A DNA stretch of 54,805 bases, taken from contig NZ_LFCV01000071.1 in assembly GCF_001037465.1 (NCBI RefSeq), positions 1-54,805 on the forward strand, in the 5' to 3' direction. Both the position numbers and the translations under genes were made by a program. A model generated the notes under the pieces. That model saw nothing but the letters and a program-made list of their open reading frames with translations, had not been told where the DNA came from and ran no database searches. This document shows, in pieces, positions 31,047 through 41,298 of the stretch. Within the stretch, counting starts at the first letter, position 1, and the number at the start of each line of letters is the position of its first letter. Source of the stretch: Xenorhabdus khoisanae (GTDB lineage Bacteria; Pseudomonadota; Gammaproteobacteria; Enterobacterales; Enterobacteriaceae).

Positions 31047-31613
31047 TTATTTACTCTTTTTCTGAACATCAGTTTTTTGAGCATCAGCGCCCGGGCCTTT
31101 TTCCTGTAACTGAGCAGGTAACAGGACGGTGGTAACACGTTTACCTTTATCACTAAAGGCTTCCATTTGTTGTGTTGGTACCAGGTAATTGATTTTATCG
31201 CCCTTGATATTACTGTCCAGCTGTTCAAGATAGGCGTTACCTGTCAGTGTAACCAGCTCTTTGTCCATCTCATAGCGCATCTTTGATGCATGCCCCTTGA
31301 TGGGTTTGCCGTCATCCTGCAATTGGTAGAAAGTCGCTGGGTTGCCGTAGGCTTCAATGACAGTCTTATTCGAATCCCCTTCTGGACGGGTGACAATGAC
31401 TTTATCTGCATGAATATCGATCGAGCCTTGTTTGACAACAACGCTGTCCGTAAACGTGGCAACGTTGCCCGTTAAATCCAGCGACTGTCTCGCCGAGTCA
31501 ATGGTAATAGGCTTTTTCGTATCATCTTTCAAGGCCAGTACAGGCAGGCTGACTGCAAAAAGCGTACTGGCAATAACGGTATTACGGATTAGGTTGTTCA
31601 TGTGGAATCTCAT
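31047..31613 (-). CDS. lptA: LPS transport periplasmic protein LptA
   Basis: Forms the periplasmic bridge that carries lipopolysaccharide from LptC to LptD. It has 188 residues, a signal peptide (about 1-27, ending VLA), and an OstA-like beta-jellyroll with GNVATFTDSVVVKQGSIDIHADKV and SNIKGDKINYLVPTQQMEAFSDKGKRV. Its start overlaps lptC by 32 bases, the same arrangement as in E. coli. Confidence 0.97.
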   Translation of the reverse strand: MRFHMNNLIRNTVIASTLFAVSLPVLALKDDTKKPITIDSARQSLDLTGNVATFTDSVVVKQGSIDIHADKVIVTRPEGDSNKTVIEAYGNPATFYQLQDDGKPIKGHASKMRYEMDKELVTLTGNAYLEQLDSNIKGDKINYLVPTQQMEAFSDKGKRVTTVLLPAQLQEKGPGADAQKTDVQKKSK

Positions 31614-32175
31614 AACGAGTGGTCACCTTTTCAATCAATTCAGCAGTTTTGTTTCGCAGATTGCCGCGCATTTTCATGCCAACAGACTTTATATCAATAC
31701 CAATAAGGGTGGCTTGGTCATCAGATGCGACATCTTGTGTTGTGAGATTGACGGTCGCATTGTCTGTTGTGATCCGTTGCAGCTGTGACGCATCGGACAG
31801 GCTATCCACTTGGACATCCCCATACAGGTAGAGCATTTTATCATTGGTTAGCTTGGCTTTATTGGAATGTACTGTCCATGTAGGGGTTGGGGTTTCAGGG
31901 ATGCTATTCGGATCAAATGTTGTCAATACGGGCTTGGTAAACCAAGTCAGTTTCGTTTCCGCATAGTTTTTAACATCGTCGGAGACCAGTTTGTAAACCA
32001 ACTTTCCTTCTGGATCGTAGACGAAAGTAATGGCTTTTTGGGTTTGATAAGTGGGATAACCATCATCCACAATGGTGGAGGACGTATCATCATTTACATT
32101 CGATAAATTCCAGCCAATCAGCGCAAGCGCGATCAGTATCAGTGTTGCGATCAGCCAGGATTGAATTTTGCTCAT
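31582..32175 (-). CDS. lptC: LPS export protein LptC
   Basis: Bitopic inner-membrane protein that receives lipopolysaccharide from LptBFG and passes it to LptA. It has 197 residues with an N-terminal membrane helix (about 7-25, WLIATLILIALALIGWNL) and a periplasmic jellyroll containing YLYGDVQVDSLSDASQLQRI. The 3' end overlaps lptA. It lies 18 bases after kdsC. Confidence 0.96.
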   Translation of the reverse strand: MSKIQSWLIATLILIALALIGWNLSNVNDDTSSTIVDDGYPTYQTQKAITFVYDPEGKLVYKLVSDDVKNYAETKLTWFTKPVLTTFDPNSIPETPTPTWTVHSNKAKLTNDKMLYLYGDVQVDSLSDASQLQRITTDNATVNLTTQDVASDDQATLIGIDIKSVGMKMRGNLRNKTAELIEKVTTRYEIPHEQPNP

Positions 32176-32193
32176 TCTTTTTTCAATTTTAGT

Positions 32194-32757
32194 TTATATG
32201 GATAATCCTTTGGCACCTTCCAGCTTATTTTGAGCGAAGAGCACCAAATCACAAAGTTCCCTGACTGCACCACGACCACCTGCAATCCGGGTCACATAAT
32301 CTGCCTTCGGCAACAGCAGTGGATGGGCATCAGCAACCGCAGCAGATAAACCAACTTGTGCCATGACGGGCCAGTCAATAAGGTCGTCGCCAATATAGGC
32401 AACTTGATCTGGCTGTAACGCTAGTTTATCCAACAGTTCTTGATACGCCAAAAGCTTATCGTTTTGGCCTTGGTAAAGATGTGTAATGCCTAATGTTTTT
32501 GCGCGATCTTCCAGCAGTTTTGCCTTGCGGCCGGTAATAATCGCAACTTCAATGCCCGAAGTAATTAAACAACGGATGCCATAACCATCACGAACATTAA
32601 ACGCTTTCAGCTCTTCTCCTTGATTTCCCATGTAGATCAGACCATCAGACATGACGCCATCAACATCACAAATCAGAAGACGAATTTTACTGGCTTTTTC
32701 GATAATATCTTTATTAACCGGACCATAGCAGGTGTCCAGATACTCTTTTTGCTTCAT
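32194..32757 (-). CDS. kdsC: KDO-8-phosphate phosphatase
   Basis: Hydrolyses 3-deoxy-D-manno-octulosonate 8-phosphate to KDO for the LPS inner core. It is a HAD-superfamily enzyme of 187 residues with catalytic aspartates D31 and D33 in ICDVDGVMSDG, a motif II ITGRKAKLLEDRA region and motif III YIGDDLIDWPVM. It lies between kdsD and lptC. Confidence 0.97.
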   Translation of the reverse strand: MKQKEYLDTCYGPVNKDIIEKASKIRLLICDVDGVMSDGLIYMGNQGEELKAFNVRDGYGIRCLITSGIEVAIITGRKAKLLEDRAKTLGITHLYQGQNDKLLAYQELLDKLALQPDQVAYIGDDLIDWPVMAQVGLSAAVADAHPLLLPKADYVTRIAGGRGAVRELCDLVLFAQNKLEGAKGLSI

Positions 32758-32784
32758 TAAGGAATTCTCTTAAGGTTTATACTA

Positions 32785-33753
32785 TTATACGACCCCGGCC
32801 TGTAAAAGGTCGTGCATATGTAATACGCCAAGCAATTTGTCTCCTTCCGTAACCAACAGGGATGTAATGTGGCGCGATTGCATCAGATTTAACGCATCAA
32901 CGGCCAAGGCATTGGGTTTGATGCGGATGCCTCCGGAGGTCATCACATCAGAGATTTCCGCATGGTTTAAATCGATTCCCATATCGAAAACCCGGCGTAA
33001 ATCGCCATCAGTAAAAATTCCTTTGATCTGCATGTCATCATCGCAAATAACTGTCATACCCAGCTTCTTGCGAGTGATTTCCACCAAAGCTTCACGCAAC
33101 GTTGCTGTACGCGGAACACGGGGAATGTCATCACCTGTGGTCATTAAATCACTAGTCAGTAATAGAAGTTTGCGTCCCAGTGCGCCACCCGGGTGGGAAA
33201 GCGCAAAATCTTCGGCAGTAAAACCACGGGCTTGTAAGAGGGCAACGGCCAAAGCATCTCCCATGACAAGCGTGGCTGTCGTGCTGGTGGTTGGAGCAAG
33301 TCCCAATGGGCAGGCTTCCTGTGGCGTTTTAATGCATAAATGGACATCAGCGGCTTTTCCCATGCTACTGGCATAGTGATTTGTCATGCAGATTAGCGGA
33401 ACTTGTTGTCGCTTGAGAACAGGGATCAACGCCAGAATTTCATTTGATTCACCTGAATTGGAAATTGCCAGAACGATATCTTTTGATGTCACCATACCAA
33501 GATCGCCGTGGCTGGCCTCGCCGGGATGGACAAAGAAAGAAGGAGTACCGGTACTGGCAAATGTTGCAGCGATTTTCCGCCCAATGTGGCCGGATTTGCC
33601 CATTCCCATGACAATGACTTTTCCCTCACAACTAAACATCAATTCACAGGCCTGACTGAAATCGTCATTGATATATTGTTCCAGACCCGCCAGTCCGTCG
33701 AGTTCGATGTGTAATACTTTCTTACCTGCTTGCTGAAAATCGATCTTAGACAT
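32785..33753 (-). CDS. kdsD: D-arabinose 5-phosphate isomerase
   Basis: Converts ribulose 5-phosphate to arabinose 5-phosphate, the first step to KDO. It has about 322 residues from the ATG at 33753, chosen because GTGGGAAA precedes it at suitable spacing and it gives the family-like MSKIDFQQAGKKVL start. The SIS domain contains GMGKSGHIGRKIAATFASTGTPSFFVHP. Two CBS domains follow (TLREALVEITRKKLGMTVI; ALNLMQSRHITSLLV). Confidence 0.96.
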   Translation of the reverse strand: MSKIDFQQAGKKVLHIELDGLAGLEQYINDDFSQACELMFSCEGKVIVMGMGKSGHIGRKIAATFASTGTPSFFVHPGEASHGDLGMVTSKDIVLAISNSGESNEILALIPVLKRQQVPLICMTNHYASSMGKAADVHLCIKTPQEACPLGLAPTTSTTATLVMGDALAVALLQARGFTAEDFALSHPGGALGRKLLLLTSDLMTTGDDIPRVPRTATLREALVEITRKKLGMTVICDDDMQIKGIFTDGDLRRVFDMGIDLNHAEISDVMTSGGIRIKPNALAVDALNLMQSRHITSLLVTEGDKLLGVLHMHDLLQAGVV

Positions 33754-33788
33754 TTCTATTTCCCACTCTTTTCCCATTCAATCGGCAA

Positions 33789-34766
33789 TTAATGAGTACC
33801 GTAATAATTAGAAACAAAAAGTACGACAAAATAAGTGATAAAACAGCTCAATAACAAGAGGCCGTTCAATCGGTTCAATCGGTGCTTTCTTCCCAGACAG
33901 AATACCGTGAATAGTATACTGGCTGCCATCATGACCCAAAAATCCCGGGAAAAAGCTTCAGGTGAAATAACGCTAGGGGAAAGTATGGCGGGAATACCCA
34001 AAACGAGGGTGATATTGAATACATTAGATCCAATGATACTTCCCATTGCCATATCATTCTCACCTTTTATGGCTGCGGCAATCGTAGTGGCGAGTTCAGG
34101 CAAGCTGGTTCCCACGGCAAGAACGGTCAGTCCGATGACCAGCTCACTCACGCCATAAATGCGCGCAATGACGGTGGCGTTGTCAATCACCATACGGGTA
34201 GAAATGGGGAGAATAATCAGACCCAAAACCACCCAAAGCAGGGCAATGCCTTTGTTGCCTTCGACAGGTAATTCCGCATTTCGTTCCTGAGTATAACTAT
34301 CCATGCCATCAGACTGGGATAATGAGGTCATTTTGATCATCAGGGCGATGAAGAAAAGGGCTGAAAGCAACAAAAGGATACCATCCAGACGACTTAGGTA
34401 GCTGTTAGATAACAGATATCCGGCAAATGCAGTGATCACCAGCATCAGTGGCACTTCTTGGCGCAGGATATTGGATTTCACGGTGATTGGCCTGATGAAA
34501 GCCGCAGCACCTGTAATCAGCAGCAGGTTAGTAATATTGGAACCAATGGCATTGCCTACGGCCATGTCCGGCAGCCCGTCTAAAATTGCTGTAATAGACA
34601 CCATGAGTTCTGGCAGTGAGGTTCCGATTCCTATAATGATCAAGCCAATAATAAATGGAGGGATCTTCATGGCGCGGGCAAAAACCGCAGCACCATAAAC
34701 CAATCTATCGGAAGCATATACTAGTAAAATCAACCCGGTAATGAGCAGTACAATAGTCAGAAACAT
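33789..34766 (-). CDS. yrbG: Calcium/sodium antiporter YrbG
   Basis: Inner-membrane exchanger of the CaCA superfamily with 325 residues and about ten membrane segments. Two inverted halves carry the alpha-repeat signatures GIGTSLPELMVSI...GNAIGSNITNLLLI and AVGTSLPELATTIAA...GSIIGSNVFNITLV. The ion preference is assigned from family members. It heads the minus-strand kdsD-kdsC-lpt cluster, divergent from mlaF. Confidence 0.95.
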   Translation of the reverse strand: MFLTIVLLITGLILLVYASDRLVYGAAVFARAMKIPPFIIGLIIIGIGTSLPELMVSITAILDGLPDMAVGNAIGSNITNLLLITGAAAFIRPITVKSNILRQEVPLMLVITAFAGYLLSNSYLSRLDGILLLLSALFFIALMIKMTSLSQSDGMDSYTQERNAELPVEGNKGIALLWVVLGLIILPISTRMVIDNATVIARIYGVSELVIGLTVLAVGTSLPELATTIAAAIKGENDMAMGSIIGSNVFNITLVLGIPAILSPSVISPEAFSRDFWVMMAASILFTVFCLGRKHRLNRLNGLLLLSCFITYFVVLFVSNYYGTH

Positions 34767-34997
34767 GGGGGCGCCTTAAATAAGATTTATTCCGAGCATA
34801 ATGCTAATAATGGTTGATTTCTAAACATGAAATGTTTATTCAGCTAGACTTATACATTCTGACGGCCAAGAGATAAAAAGTAAAATTTGTCACCACTTTG
34901 CTAACGCAAACTGGGCAATTTTTTTGTAGTATGCGTCATGGATTATTTAAATAAAGTAAATGAAGACAGTTCTATTAACGGTTAGGGGCTATCAATA

Positions 34998-35801
34998 ATG
35001 AGTCAACAAACAGCAAATCTAATTGAGATTTGCGGTATGTATTTCACCCGAGGTCAACGCCCGATTTTTGCTGATATTAATCTGACCGTCCCGAAAGGAA
35101 AAATTACCGCCATCATGGGGCCTTCCGGTATAGGAAAAACCACCTTGCTGCGTCTGATTGGAGGGCAAATTCGCCCTGAACGCGGCGAAATCTGGTTTGA
35201 TGGCGATAATATTCCTGCGTTGTCCCGTCCACGCCTTTATGCTGCCCGCAAGAAAATGAGCATGTTATTTCAGTCAGGTGCATTGTTTACCGATCTGAAT
35301 GTTTTTGACAATGTCGCTTTTCCTTTGCGTGAACATACCCAATTACCCGAAGAGTTGATTCATACAACTGTGATGATGAAATTGGAAGCGGTAGGGCTGC
35401 GTGGTGCTGCGGACTTGATGCCATCAGAACTGTCTGGCGGCATGGCAAGGCGAGCGGCACTGGCGAGGGCAATCGCACTCGATCCTGATTTAATCATGTT
35501 TGATGAACCGTTCGTTGGTCAAGACCCTATCACGATGGGGGTTTTAGTGAAACTGATCGATGAGCTGAATCACGCACTTGGTGTTACGTGTGTTGTGGTT
35601 TCCCACGATGTACCTGAAGTACTGAGTATTGCTGACTATGCCTATATTGTGGCTGAACGGAAAGTGATCGCAGAAGGGACGCCAGAACAATTGAAAATGA
35701 ATCAGGATCAGCGGGTACGGCAATTTCTGGATGGTATCGCTGATGGGCCAGTACCTTTCCGTTTCCCTGCTGGGGATTACAAAACTGAGTTATTAGGATA
35801 A
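34998..35801 (+). CDS. mlaF: Phospholipid ABC transporter ATP-binding protein MlaF
   Basis: ATPase of the MlaFEDB complex that maintains outer-membrane lipid asymmetry. It has 267 residues with Walker A GPSGIGKT (41-48), signature [16 protein letters not shown], and Walker [15 protein letters not shown]. It is the first gene of mlaFEDCB. The 231-base gap to divergent yrbG holds both promoters. Confidence 0.97.
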   Translation: MSQQTANLIEICGMYFTRGQRPIFADINLTVPKGKITAIMGPSGIGKTTLLRLIGGQIRPERGEIWFDGDNIPALSRPRLYAARKKMSMLFQSGALFTDLNVFDNVAFPLREHTQLPEELIHTTVMMKLEAVGLRGAADLMPSELSGGMARRAALARAIALDPDLIMFDEPFVGQDPITMGVLVKLIDELNHALGVTCVVVSHDVPEVLSIADYAYIVAERKVIAEGTPEQLKMNQDQRVRQFLDGIADGPVPFRFPAGDYKTELLG

Positions 35802-35805
35802 TGGA

Positions 35806-36594
35806 ATGGTGATGTTAACACGAGCATTGGCGGCATTGGGCCGGCGCATGATTGAGGTTACGGCTTCATTCGGTCGTGCGGGTTTCATGTTGTTCAGTGC
35901 ACTTATTGGTAAGCCGGAGCCTGCCAGGCAATGGAAACTCTTGCGTCAGCAACTTTATAGCGTGGGTGTTCAGTCTTTGCTGATTATTGTGGTTTCAGGG
36001 CTGTTTATCGGCATGGTTCTGGCGTTGCAGGGCTATCTGGTTTTGACCACATTCAGTGCCGAGGGCAGCCTTGGCATGATGGTGGCGCTTTCATTGCTGC
36101 GTGAATTAGGGCCTGTGGTGACGGCGCTGTTGTTTGCGGGCCGGGCGGGTTCGGCTTTGACCGCAGAAATTGGTTTGATGAAAGCGACGGAGCAAATTTC
36201 CAGTCTGGAGATGATGGCTATTGACCCACTGCGTCGAGTTGTTGCTCCACGTTTTTGGGCGGGTTTTATCAGTATGCCTTTGTTGTCTCTGATCTTTGTC
36301 GCTGTTGGGATCATGGGTGGCGCGATTGTCGGCGTGGACTGGAAAGGCATTGATGGGGGCTTTTTCTGGTCGTCGATGCAGTCTGCGGTGGAATGGCAAA
36401 AAGACTTGCTGAACTGTTTTCTCAAAAGTGTGGTTTTTGCCATCACAGTAACGTGGATTGCTCTGTTCAATGGTTATGACGCTATCCCAACGTCGGAAGG
36501 GATCAGCAGGGCGACAACGCGTACAGTAGTTCATGCGTCGTTGGCGGTATTGGGTTTGGATTTTGTGCTGACAGCACTGATGTTTGGGAACTAA
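35806..36594 (+). CDS. mlaE: Phospholipid ABC transporter permease MlaE
   Basis: Permease of the Mla complex with 262 residues and five to six membrane segments. The conserved stretch [39 protein letters not shown] (split by family as the coupling region) is intact. The ATG at 35806 fits AGGA at 35795-35798; a second ATG at 35812 gives the shorter E. coli-like start. It begins 4 bases after mlaF. Confidence 0.96.
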   Translation: MVMLTRALAALGRRMIEVTASFGRAGFMLFSALIGKPEPARQWKLLRQQLYSVGVQSLLIIVVSGLFIGMVLALQGYLVLTTFSAEGSLGMMVALSLLRELGPVVTALLFAGRAGSALTAEIGLMKATEQISSLEMMAIDPLRRVVAPRFWAGFISMPLLSLIFVAVGIMGGAIVGVDWKGIDGGFFWSSMQSAVEWQKDLLNCFLKSVVFAITVTWIALFNGYDAIPTSEGISRATTRTVVHASLAVLGLDFVLTALMFGN

Positions 36595-36598
36595 TTTG

Positions 36599-37111
36599 AT
36601 GCAAAACAAGAAAAATGAAATTTGGGTTGGGGCTTTTGTCTTGATTGCGTTGGCTGCAATCATTTTCTTATGTCTGAAAGTTGCGGATATCCGCTCTTTC
36701 GGCAGTCAGCCAACTTATCGTGTCTATGCCGCATTTGACAATATTGGTGGCCTGAAAGTGCGTTCACCGGTGAAAGTCGGTGGCGTGGTGATTGGCCGTG
36801 TGGAAAAAATCTGGTTGGATCACAAAACCTATACACCACAAGTTGAATTGGATATTTTTACGCAATACGACAATATACCAAATACCAGCTCGCTTTCTAT
36901 CCGAACTTCAGGGTTGTTGGGTGAACAATATATTGCACTCAATATTGGTTTTGATGACCCTGATTTGGGAACCTCCATGTTGAAAGATGGAGACAAGATT
37001 GAAGATACCAAGCCAGCGATAGTACTTGAAGATTTGATTGGTCAGTTCTTGTATAAGAGCGGTAGCGGAAATCAGGAAAAATCCGCTTCGACACCTGAAC
37101 AAGCACACTAA
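36599..37111 (+). CDS. mlaD: Phospholipid-binding MCE protein MlaD
   Basis: MCE-domain protein that forms a hexameric ring on MlaE and passes phospholipids to or from MlaC. It has 170 residues from the ATG at 36599, 4 bases after the mlaE stop, with GGGA at spacing 8. One N-terminal membrane helix (WVGAFVLIALAAIIFLCL) is followed by the MCE fold (VYAAFDNIGGLKVRSPVKVGG; LSIRTSGLLGEQYIAL). Confidence 0.96.
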   Translation: MQNKKNEIWVGAFVLIALAAIIFLCLKVADIRSFGSQPTYRVYAAFDNIGGLKVRSPVKVGGVVIGRVEKIWLDHKTYTPQVELDIFTQYDNIPNTSSLSIRTSGLLGEQYIALNIGFDDPDLGTSMLKDGDKIEDTKPAIVLEDLIGQFLYKSGSGNQEKSASTPEQAH

Positions 37112-37144
37112 CCAGTAAACTAATGCTTAGGAGAAATAATACTT

Positions 37145-37774
37145 ATGTTTAAGCGATTACTCATGGTTGCGTTGCTTGTGGTTGCGCCATTGGCCAGCGC
37201 TACGGATCAAACTAATCCCTACGCCTTGATGAAAGATGCGGCAGAAAAAACGTTTACCCGTTTGAAGAATGATCAGCCGCAGATTCAGTCGAACCCAGAC
37301 ACCCTGCGTCAAATTGTACGTCAAGAATTGTTGCCTTATGTGCAAATAAAATATGCTGGGGCACTGGTATTGGGGCCTTATTACAAACAAGCGACACCTG
37401 AGCAGCGTGACGTTTATTTCAAGGCGTTTGAATCCTATCTGGAGCAGGCATACGGTCAGGCTTTGGCGATGTATCATGGGCAAAATTACCAAATTGCACC
37501 AGAACAGCCATTGGGCGATAAGACAATCGTGGCAATCCGTGTCACGATTACTGATTCTAATGGGCAACCGCCGGTTCGTTTGGATTTCCAATGGCGTAAA
37601 AACAGTAAAACGGGTTACTGGCAGGCTTACGACATGATCGCTGAAGGCGTGAGCATGATCACCACTAAACAGAATGAGTGGGCGGATATCCTACGTCAGA
37701 AAGGTATTGATGGGCTGACCGAACAATTGGCTATCAGCGCGAAAGCGCCAATCACTTTAGAAAAGAAAAAGTGA
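37145..37774 (+). CDS. mlaC: Phospholipid-binding periplasmic protein MlaC
   Basis: Periplasmic lipid carrier between the outer-membrane MlaA complex and inner-membrane MlaFEDB. It has 209 residues with a signal peptide (1-19, ending LASA) and the Ttg2-type fold containing [28 protein letters not shown] (whole region about 55-85) and [25 protein letters not shown] precedes the ATG. Confidence 0.96.
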   Translation: MFKRLLMVALLVVAPLASATDQTNPYALMKDAAEKTFTRLKNDQPQIQSNPDTLRQIVRQELLPYVQIKYAGALVLGPYYKQATPEQRDVYFKAFESYLEQAYGQALAMYHGQNYQIAPEQPLGDKTIVAIRVTITDSNGQPPVRLDFQWRKNSKTGYWQAYDMIAEGVSMITTKQNEWADILRQKGIDGLTEQLAISAKAPITLEKKK

Positions 37775-37775
37775 T

Positions 37776-38129
37776 ATGAAACAGGATACTCTTGATAACG
37801 GCATAGCCGGTAAAGCATCGTCCAGTCAGGAGACAGTAAGCTGGGAGAAAACGGAGAGTACACTGTTTCTGAAAGGAACATTGGATCGTGACAGCTTGCT
37901 TCCTTTGTGGCAACAAAAAGACCGCGTGATGGAGGGGATCGATAACATTGATGTTTCCCAGCTTCATCATGTGGATTCCACCGGGCTGGCTCTTTTTGTT
38001 CGCTTAAAGGGAGAGTGTCAGCAACAGGGTAGAACGCTGGTACTTTCAGGCGTGGGAGAACGTCTGGGAACGTTGGTTGCATTGTATGGTCTGCAAAGTC
38101 TTCTTAACGATAACCAGCCCAAAACGTAA
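37776..38129 (+). CDS. mlaB: Mla complex STAS-domain protein MlaB
   Basis: STAS-domain subunit that stabilises and activates MlaF. At 117 residues it is about 20 longer than the E. coli protein, the extra length being a polar N-terminal extension. The STAS motif IDVSQLHHVDSTGLALFVRL has threonine 69 at the position of the functional E. coli threonine. It begins 1 base after the mlaC stop and is followed by a terminator. Confidence 0.93.
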   Translation: MKQDTLDNGIAGKASSSQETVSWEKTESTLFLKGTLDRDSLLPLWQQKDRVMEGIDNIDVSQLHHVDSTGLALFVRLKGECQQQGRTLVLSGVGERLGTLVALYGLQSLLNDNQPKT

Positions 38130-38149
38130 TTCTTCCTTCCGGTAATCAG

Positions 38150-38185
38150 CGCCCTTGTAAGCCATCCCCTTACAGGGGCGTTTTT
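38150..38185 (+). terminator. Rho-independent terminator of the mla operon
   Basis: CGCCCTTGTAAG (38150-38161) pairs with CTTACAGGGGCG (38169-38180) through 12 pairs including one G-U, and TTTTT follows at 38181-38185. Confidence 0.88.
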
Positions 38186-38279
38186 CTTGGTTTAAGAGTC
38201 GTCTGGATTCCATTAGGATAGGCATCTACTATTATTTTTTTAACGACACTATTTTCTAACGATGGGTGTGAGCAAATTT

Positions 38280-38534
38280 ATGGATACTAATGAAATTAAA
38301 AAAGTGCTGATGGAAAATTTGGCACTTGATGAAGCTATCGTTAGCGGCGATGGCAGCCATTTTCAGGTTATTGTCGTGGGCGCAATTTTTGATGGACTGA
38401 ACCGTGTCAAACAACAACAGACAGTTTACGCTCCTCTGATGGAATACATTGCAGATAATCGCATTCATGCGTTGTCAATCAAAGCCTATACACCTGCGCA
38501 GTGGCAACGTGACCGCAAGCTTCAGGGATTTTGA
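38280..38534 (+). CDS. ibaG: BolA-family iron-sulfur metabolism protein IbaG
   Basis: BolA-like protein that forms [2Fe-2S] complexes with monothiol glutaredoxin and is linked to acid tolerance. It has 84 residues from the ATG at 38280, the E. coli length; an earlier ATG at 38262 lacks a ribosome site. The conserved [29 protein letters not shown] and [10 protein letters not shown] segments are present. It lies just upstream of murA. Confidence 0.93.
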   Translation: MDTNEIKKVLMENLALDEAIVSGDGSHFQVIVVGAIFDGLNRVKQQQTVYAPLMEYIADNRIHALSIKAYTPAQWQRDRKLQGF

Positions 38535-38588
38535 GGCTGTTTGCTTCGCCGCGAACAGCACACTTTGAATTAAACAAGAGAATCATGA

Positions 38589-39854
<1,266 letters not shown>

Positions 39855-39882
39855 GCGAAATTAGTTTTTTCTTCGTTCATTC

Positions 39883-39925
39883 AATCCCTCGTCCGTAAAG
39901 GGGCGAGGGATTAAACATCTTTTTT
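39883..39925 (+). terminator. Terminator after murA
   Basis: AATCCCTCG (39883-39891) and CGAGGGATT (39904-39912) form a perfect 9-base stem, with a T-tract starting at 39920. The tract is a few bases removed from the stem, lowering confidence. Confidence 0.6.
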
Positions 39926-39969
39926 CCATGCACCGTTCAGATTTCGAGTGCACAGATTTTCAAGGCACC

Positions 39970-40017
39970 AATTTCACTAACCATCAATTTCACTACCTAT
40001 TAATTTTACTAACCATC
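39970..40017. repeat. 16-bp tandem repeat over the degS stop codon
   Basis: Three consecutive 16-base units (39970-39985, 39986-40001, 40002-40017) share AATTTCACTAACCATC with a few substitutions. On the degS strand each unit contains a copy or near-copy of the gene's last codons and stop (GATGGTTAG), so the 3' end of degS appears duplicated twice downstream. Confidence 0.92.
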
Positions 40018-41064
40018 AAACTCATCAATAGTGACACTTAGGGTCAGTGAAGTTCCATCACGCAGTACGGTGACAGGAACAACACTACCGGGATGAATTT
40101 CTGCGACTTGATCCATCGTTTCAGTGGGTGATACGGCAGGTTGGTGATTGACGCTGGTAATGATATCGCCCACTTTGATGCCAGCTTTTTCGGCCGGGCC
40201 TCCCGGTGCAACCTGAAAAACACGCATGCCTTGAATTTGATTGATATTACTGCCTGATGAGCGAATATGGGGTAATTCTCTGGCTGTGATGCCTATATAT
40301 CCTCTAATAACCCGTCCGTCACGGATCAATTTCTGCATGATTGTCGTAGCCAATTTCGTTGGAATGGCAAATCCTAATCCTTCAGGCGTCGTGCCAAACT
40401 CTGACTTATCAAACGTTAACGTATTGATCCCGACCAATTCCCCTAATGTATTAACCAAAGCGCCACCCGAGTTACCCTGATTAATTGAGGCATCTGTTTG
40501 CAGGAAATTTTGGCGTCGGGTCGGGCTAAGCCCTACACGCCCTGTCGCACTGATAATGCCCTGCGTGATGGTTTGCCCCAAATTGTACGGATTACCGATA
40601 GCCAGAACGACATCGCCTACATGAGCCACACGTTTAGGATTGATGGGGATCACAGGAAGATCTGTGGCATTAATTTTCAGGACTGCCAAATCGGTTGGGT
40701 CATCTGAACCGACCAACAGGGCTTCATAAAAACGACCGTCTTGCAGGGCGACAATGATGGAACCGGCTTTATTAATGACATGCTTGTTAGTCAGAATATA
40801 GCCATATTCACTCATTATGACGCCAGAACCCAAGGGACGGAGTTCCCGGCTTTCATGGGAAAAACTACCCATACTGCTGCTATAGATATTGACAACAGCA
40901 GGAGCTGCCCGCCTGACTCCTTGGCTGAAACTGTAAACTTTATTGCTGGCGTTATCGCTCAGGAGATTTTTTAAGCCATTGGGTTGCAGGGAAGGAATAG
41001 CAATCAGCAAGATAGCTGCAATCAATAAACCTATCAGTATAGAGCGCAATAACTTGGTCAGCAT
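40009..41064 (-). CDS. degS: Outer-membrane stress sensor protease DegS
   Basis: Inner-membrane-anchored serine protease that cleaves RseA when outer-membrane proteins misfold, starting the sigma-E response. It has 351 residues from the ATG at 41064, which gives the family-like membrane-anchor start MLTKLLRSILIGLL; an upstream in-frame GTG at 41121 lies in an inverted repeat and is not preferred. The triad is H95, D125 and S199 (GNSGG). One PDZ domain follows (MRVFQVAPGGPAEKAGIKVGD). It lies downstream of degQ. Confidence 0.95.
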   Translation of the reverse strand: MLTKLLRSILIGLLIAAILLIAIPSLQPNGLKNLLSDNASNKVYSFSQGVRRAAPAVVNIYSSSMGSFSHESRELRPLGSGVIMSEYGYILTNKHVINKAGSIIVALQDGRFYEALLVGSDDPTDLAVLKINATDLPVIPINPKRVAHVGDVVLAIGNPYNLGQTITQGIISATGRVGLSPTRRQNFLQTDASINQGNSGGALVNTLGELVGINTLTFDKSEFGTTPEGLGFAIPTKLATTIMQKLIRDGRVIRGYIGITARELPHIRSSGSNINQIQGMRVFQVAPGGPAEKAGIKVGDIITSVNHQPAVSPTETMDQVAEIHPGSVVPVTVLRDGTSLTLSVTIDEFDG

Positions 41065-41114
41065 GGCATTATTCAGTAATAATTGATTGAAAAGAAGAAT
41101 AGCATAGAAGCGAA

Positions 41115-41139
41115 CAGACACAGCATAATACTGTGTCTG
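41115..41139. other. Inverted repeat upstream of degS
   Basis: CAGACACAG (41115-41123) and CTGTGTCTG (41131-41139) form a perfect 9-base stem with a 7-base loop. It lies 51 bases upstream of the degS ATG, between it and palindromic repeat copy C. No T-tract follows. Confidence 0.7.
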
Positions 41140-41146
41140 CCATGGA

Positions 41147-41274
41147 TATACCCTCCGTCTTTCAAGTTGCCGCTTTGTTGGCTGTGCTCATTCACCCCAG
41201 CCACATAGTGATCTATGCTCCTGGGGATTCATTCCCTTGCCGTCGCGCTGCATCTTGAAATCCATTGGGAATAG
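41147..41274. repeat. Palindromic intergenic repeat, copy C (long form)
   Basis: About 128 bases with the same ends as the short copies (TATACCC, TTTCAAGTTGCCGC at left; GCATCTTGAAA and GGGAATAG at right) plus a central segment that is itself palindromic: CCCCAG (41195-41200) with CTGGGG (41221-41226), and CATAG with CTATG inside. It fills the degQ-degS gap. Size, palindromy and intergenic placement resemble a MITE-like element; no coding capacity. Confidence 0.88.
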
Positions 41275-41298
41275 ATTGCGCTTTTAATATTTAATTGA

